From assembly GCA_029865445.1 (NCBI GenBank), contig JAOUGY010000155.1, positions 1 through 8,549 of the forward strand: a stretch of DNA of 8,549 nt, in the 5' to 3' direction. A program made the position numbers and the translations under genes. This document shows positions 5,645 to 8,549 of this stretch, piece by piece. The notes under the pieces are model-generated. The model did not search any database, was not told where the DNA came from, and saw only the letters and a list, made by a program, of their open reading frames with translations. The first letter of the stretch is position 1. Each line of letters begins with the position of its first letter. The DNA comes from Acidimicrobiia bacterium (lineage in GTDB: Bacteria; Actinomycetota; Acidimicrobiia; Spongiisociales; ZC4RG35).

Positions 5645-6148
5645 TTGGCGTTGCGGGACGGATTCACGGCACAGCAGGCATGCAAGCTCACCGGATGCAC
5701 CCACCACCAACTTCGATACTGGGATCGCGTGGCGCTGGTGCGCCCAACCATCCAGAACACGGGTGGGCGCCCAGGTATCCGCAGGCTCTACAGTTTTCGC
5801 GATCTCGTTGCCCTCAGGGTCGTCAAGAGTCTCCTCGACAACGGCATGTCGCTACAGCGGGTCCGGAGGGCGTGGGACTACCTCCGTCGCAACGGCGCCA
5901 TGGACGACCACCTCGCCAACGTGAAGCTCGTGACCGACGGGTCCACCATCTTTTCGATTGCCCACTCCGACGGAGAGCTCCTCGACGCCCTCCGTCAGGG
6001 CCAGCTCTCATTCTTCGTCGCGATCGACGAGATCACTCGTACCGTTGAGGACGACGTGTCCAGGTTCGAACTGGATCGGGGCACTTTCCTCGAGATGCTT
6101 CGCCGCGTCGAAGACGACGTGAACGAGGAGCTCGCCGCCGAAGGCTGA
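5645..6148 (+). CDS. MerR-family transcriptional regulator
   Basis: A 167-residue DNA-binding regulator. Residues 6-82 form a MerR winged helix-turn-helix: QQACKLTGCTHHQLRYWDR gives the HTH and the MerR hallmark (QLRYWDR for the usual LRYYER), then GIRRLYSFRDLVALRVVKSL and the wing NGMSLQRVRRAWDYL. Instead of a metal-binding end, residues 93-130 form a small domain (VKLVTDGSTIFSIAHSDGEL, then FFVAIDEI) shared with other actinobacterial MerR-like proteins of unknown ligand, followed by an acidic helix (134-167). There is no Cys cluster suited to metal sensing (only C13 and C18, both in the HTH). Start TTG 5645 is set by GGAGGA. It lies 102 bases after the DUF3040 gene on the same strand, and its stop abuts that of the convergent transglutaminase gene. 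Targets are unknown. Confidence 0.88.
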   Translation: MALRDGFTAQQACKLTGCTHHQLRYWDRVALVRPTIQNTGGRPGIRRLYSFRDLVALRVVKSLLDNGMSLQRVRRAWDYLRRNGAMDDHLANVKLVTDGSTIFSIAHSDGELLDALRQGQLSFFVAIDEITRTVEDDVSRFELDRGTFLEMLRRVEDDVNEELAAEG

Positions 6149-6158
6149 TCAGCGGCGA
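6132..6158. terminator. Bidirectional hairpin across two abutting stop codons
   Basis: TCGCCGC (6132-6138) and GCGGCGA (6152-6158) form a 7-bp stem with a 13-base loop. The loop holds the stop of the MerR gene (6146-6148) and, directly next to it, the stop of the convergent transglutaminase gene (6149-6151), within the perfect palindrome GCTGATCAGC (6144-6153). A symmetrical stem between convergent genes could end transcription both ways, though no T tract is present on either strand. Confidence 0.4.
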
Positions 6159-8455
6159 AGCGAGTCGATCTTGACATAGCTTGTCCGCCAGCGACGCCCC
6201 TCGTACCGCCGGCGCAGGCCGTCCTCGGCTCGCTTGAACTCGTCGAGGCAATCGACCGAGCGTTGGCCCCCGTAGGCGGCCGCCGAATACAGGTGTGCGA
6301 GCGGCAACAGGTCGTGTGACTCGCTGCGGGCGATCTCGATGGGTGTATGGGCGGGGTCGATGCCGGCGCCGAGGTCCGAGAGCCGGTCGATGATTTCGTT
6401 CCAGGCCACGTCCACCTCACCCCGGGATATCCTGGCCAGCCGCCGCTTGCGTCGTATCAGTTTGTAGATCGGGATGGCGGCGGCGAGAGCGAGCACTCCT
6501 GCAATCCATCCCAACGGAATCGGAAAGTCCCCGGCGGCGCCCTCACCGAGGCCGGCTCCCGTGTCGGGGAGCTCTTCGCCCTCGTCGATGCGGTCGGGCA
6601 GTGCGGACTGGGTTGCCCCGGCCCCTTGGCCGGCCACGCCGTCGCTCTCCGGGATGTACCGGCGAAGGTCTGCGCCGATCTCCGAGTTGGTGGTCGAGGG
6701 GTTGATGCCGTCCGAGCGCGGCGTCGGGTCGAACCGGACCCAGCCTTGTCCATCCATCCACAGCTCCACCCACGCGTGGGCATTCCGCTCCCTGACGACG
6801 ATCACCTCCGAACCGTCTTCCTGGGTTTCGGGCTGTCCAGGCGTGAATCCGAGAACCACCCTGCTCGGGATTCCGAGGGTGCGGGCCATGACACCCATGG
6901 CCGTGGCGAACTGCTCGCAGTACCCGGTTCGGTAATTGCGACTGGCCCCGTCCGTCAACCACTCTTCGAGGTCGAGTGTGGTGTGTCCGGTGTCCACGTC
7001 GGTCGAATACGTGAAGATCTCCGGATCCCGGAAGAAGGCCTCGAGGAGCAGCGCCCGCTCGAATCCGGTGGTGGCGCCGGAGGTGACCACTCGCGCCAAT
7101 TCCCGCACCTCTTGGGCAACACCTTCTGGGAGGGTGAGGTAGGTCGAGATGGATTCGGGACGCTCCGACACCGGTGCTTCCGACGGCGAGACCCGTACCA
7201 CTCCGGCGGCGTTGGCTTCGGCGAAGATGGGCGACAGTTCGCCGTTGCGAGTGGCGAGAGAATCGACGTCGGGGATCGGCATGTCGGCGTCGATCTGGTA
7301 GGTCCAGTTGTCGATCGCCTGCAGATCTACGGCGACCGAGCCGTCCTCGCGCACCCGGAAGCTCTCCGAGATCAGAGCCTCATCCGATGAGAGGCCGATA
7401 GGGGAGTACAACGTGGGTAGGTACTGACCTTTGAGACCGGCGATGCGGACCGTGGCGGCGATCCGGGTCGTCGGACCTTGGAACTGCCATTCGGGATTCT
7501 CCCACCGTGGCTCCCCGCCCTTGGCAAAGGTCTGTTGAGAAGGCCTCCAGTATTGGCCGTCGAAGGTGTCGAGGGTGATGAGCTTCCAGTAGATACCGCG
7601 GTCGGTGGGTGCCGACTCGCTCAGCCGGGCATAGAACATGGGCTCGTCGCTCAGATCGACGAGCGACTGCTGGAGGCCCACGAACAGGTTGAAGGACCCG
7701 CTTCCGTAAAGGCCTGACCCGATCCCGGACTGGGTCCGCCAGGAGAGTAGGCCCGATTCCGGAATGAAGGCGGCCAGGGCGGCTGAGGCGGTCAACCCGA
7801 CCAGCGCAGCCGCCGTGATCGAGGTGACGAGCACGCTGGGGGAGCGGCGCGCCAGGAGTTCGCCGTCGCGGCCCCGGGCCCGACCCACCGAGGCGGTGGT
7901 GGCCGGGGTGAGGCTCACCAAGGCGGCCGCCGCCACGACGACGAACGCCGCGATCCAGCCCGACCCGGGCGGTCGCCGGTCGAGGGTGGCGAACTGCAGG
8001 TACACCACCAGGGCCGGCATCGTGGAGAGGAGAGGCCTCCCGGTTGCAGAGAGCGAGCCCAGAACCCAGAACAACAGCGCGAGAACTGCGAGGAGGCCGG
8101 CGACGGGCAGAACGGGAGCGGCTCCGAATCGGATCAGCTCCGCCGCGATCCCGAGTTGGGTGCGGATCTCGGCGATCGCAGCCGGCCCAGGAAGCAGACC
8201 GGCGATGAGCGTTCCCGGGGCGAGTATCCGACTCGCGAGCAGCGCGATCGTCAGCGCGTGGACCGCGATCGTGGCGCCGAGGCTCGCCCCCACCGAGCGG
8301 AGCGCCCAAGTGATGAGTGCCCCGAGGACCGTGGCGCCGACCAGTACGAGCGGCCAGGGAGCGCCTTCCACGGACGGCTCCAGCAGCCTGCCGAGGCGCA
8401 GCAGGGCGAGCCCGATGGCGAGCACCCCTGTCAGCCGGCTGAGACCGATCCCCAT
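6149..8455 (-). CDS. TgpA-like membrane transglutaminase-domain protein
   Basis: A 768-residue membrane protein of the TgpA (DUF3488-transglutaminase) type. Residues 1-230 contain about six or seven hydrophobic helices (near 7-24, 34-51, 61-80, 112-133, 142-156, 166-183, 207-230). Residues 231-640 form an extracytoplasmic part whose transglutaminase core has an intact triad: C513 (YRTGYCEQFATAM), H560 (RNAHAWVELW) and D576 (GWVRFDPTPR). A last helix lies at 644-665, then RRKRR and a cytoplasmic tail (670-768) that resembles DUF4129 (VDVAWNEIIDRLSDLG). The true acyl-transfer or protease substrate is unknown in this family; a cell-envelope protein or peptide is the usual inference. An LPDTG sequence (629-633) precedes the last helix. 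ATG 8455 lies 25 bases inside the end of the upstream gene, with GGATAGG just before it, so translation is probably coupled. Confidence 0.92.
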   Translation of the reverse strand: MGIGLSRLTGVLAIGLALLRLGRLLEPSVEGAPWPLVLVGATVLGALITWALRSVGASLGATIAVHALTIALLASRILAPGTLIAGLLPGPAAIAEIRTQLGIAAELIRFGAAPVLPVAGLLAVLALLFWVLGSLSATGRPLLSTMPALVVYLQFATLDRRPPGSGWIAAFVVVAAAALVSLTPATTASVGRARGRDGELLARRSPSVLVTSITAAALVGLTASAALAAFIPESGLLSWRTQSGIGSGLYGSGSFNLFVGLQQSLVDLSDEPMFYARLSESAPTDRGIYWKLITLDTFDGQYWRPSQQTFAKGGEPRWENPEWQFQGPTTRIAATVRIAGLKGQYLPTLYSPIGLSSDEALISESFRVREDGSVAVDLQAIDNWTYQIDADMPIPDVDSLATRNGELSPIFAEANAAGVVRVSPSEAPVSERPESISTYLTLPEGVAQEVRELARVVTSGATTGFERALLLEAFFRDPEIFTYSTDVDTGHTTLDLEEWLTDGASRNYRTGYCEQFATAMGVMARTLGIPSRVVLGFTPGQPETQEDGSEVIVVRERNAHAWVELWMDGQGWVRFDPTPRSDGINPSTTNSEIGADLRRYIPESDGVAGQGAGATQSALPDRIDEGEELPDTGAGLGEGAAGDFPIPLGWIAGVLALAAAIPIYKLIRRKRRLARISRGEVDVAWNEIIDRLSDLGAGIDPAHTPIEIARSESHDLLPLAHLYSAAAYGGQRSVDCLDEFKRAEDGLRRRYEGRRWRTSYVKIDSLRR

Positions 8456-8549
8456 GACCTATCCATCGCTTTCGTCCACGCCTCCGCCCAAGAATCGGTG
8501 GGAGCGACTCTCACGGTCGTCGCACCAGCACGGTGAAACGCGGCCTCGT
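8431..8549 (-). CDS. Probable DUF58 protein, C-terminal end (5' end outside window)
   Basis: A minus-strand frame open from the right edge (first full codon at 8547) ends at TGA 8431-8433, 25 bases inside the transglutaminase gene. It gives 38 residues, beginning EAAFHRAGATTVRVAPTDSW and continuing AEAWTKAMDR. The pattern of Gly-Ala, a beta strand TTVRVA, then a helix with Trp and Ala is what the end of a DUF58 protein (a von Willebrand A-like fold) usually looks like, and DUF58 genes regularly precede TgpA-like genes. The alternative minus frame stops at TAG near 8461 and reads less like protein. The fragment is too short to identify by sequence alone, so the family name rests largely on gene context. 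Confidence 0.45.
   Translation of the reverse strand, partial: EAAFHRAGATTVRVAPTDSWAEAWTKAMDRSWGSVSAG

Noticed and set aside
6347..7390. 347-codon plus-strand frame inside the transglutaminase gene
   Set aside because: It is antisense to a gene with complete catalytic motifs and shows no recognisable domain or hydrophobic pattern.
1..8549. tRNA, CRISPR, insertion sequence, toxin-antitoxin or defence system
   Set aside because: No cloverleaf, regularly spaced repeat, transposase or terminal inverted repeat was found on reading, and the identifiable genes are metabolic, repair or envelope types.

Overview
The window comes from a high-GC chromosome. Third codon positions in the real genes are mostly G or C. 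DUF3040 is an actinobacterial family, and several starts look leaderless. I read it as Actinomycetota; an Acidimicrobiia-type lineage is a guess and the sequence does not settle it. There is no tRNA, rRNA, CRISPR array or insertion sequence, and composition looks even throughout. This is a gene-dense core region rather than an island.

Layout. (1) 1-1407, plus strand: the end of an acyl carrier protein gene, then fabF, one base apart, the tail of a type II fatty-acid synthesis operon. (2) 1391-1576, minus: a possible 61-residue Cys/His-rich protein, not recognised, overlapping the end of fabF. (3) 1689-2740, minus: two coupled genes for unrecognised membrane proteins (253 and 97 residues, GTGA overlap). 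(4) 2800-3375, plus: a zinc-ribbon Nudix hydrolase, whose 3' end overlaps by 70 bases the end of a convergent histidine-phosphatase gene (3306-3902, minus). (5) 3958-5139, plus: dinB (DNA polymerase IV), divergent from the phosphatase. The 55-base gap holds two mirror-image TACCGT -10 boxes, each exactly 6 bases before a start codon. (6) 5207-6148, plus: a DUF3040 membrane protein behind a clear TATACT promoter, then a MerR-type regulator with a strong Shine-Dalgarno and a TTG start. (7) 6149-8549, minus: a TgpA-like membrane transglutaminase (768 residues, Cys-His-Asp triad intact) and, overlapping its start by 25 bases, the C-terminal end of what is probably a DUF58 protein.

How the genes fit together. 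ACP carries the growing acyl chain and FabF elongates it. The Nudix enzyme, the phosphatase and DinB do not form a known pathway, but the shared phosphatase/dinB promoter region suggests matched expression. The DUF58-TgpA pair is the conserved core of the MoxR-DUF58-transglutaminase module of many bacteria. A MoxR-type ATPase would be expected beyond the right edge. No wholly new system is evident. The best leads are the small Cys/His-rich ORF, the twin leaderless promoter, and an LPDTG-membrane-basic motif inside the transglutaminase.
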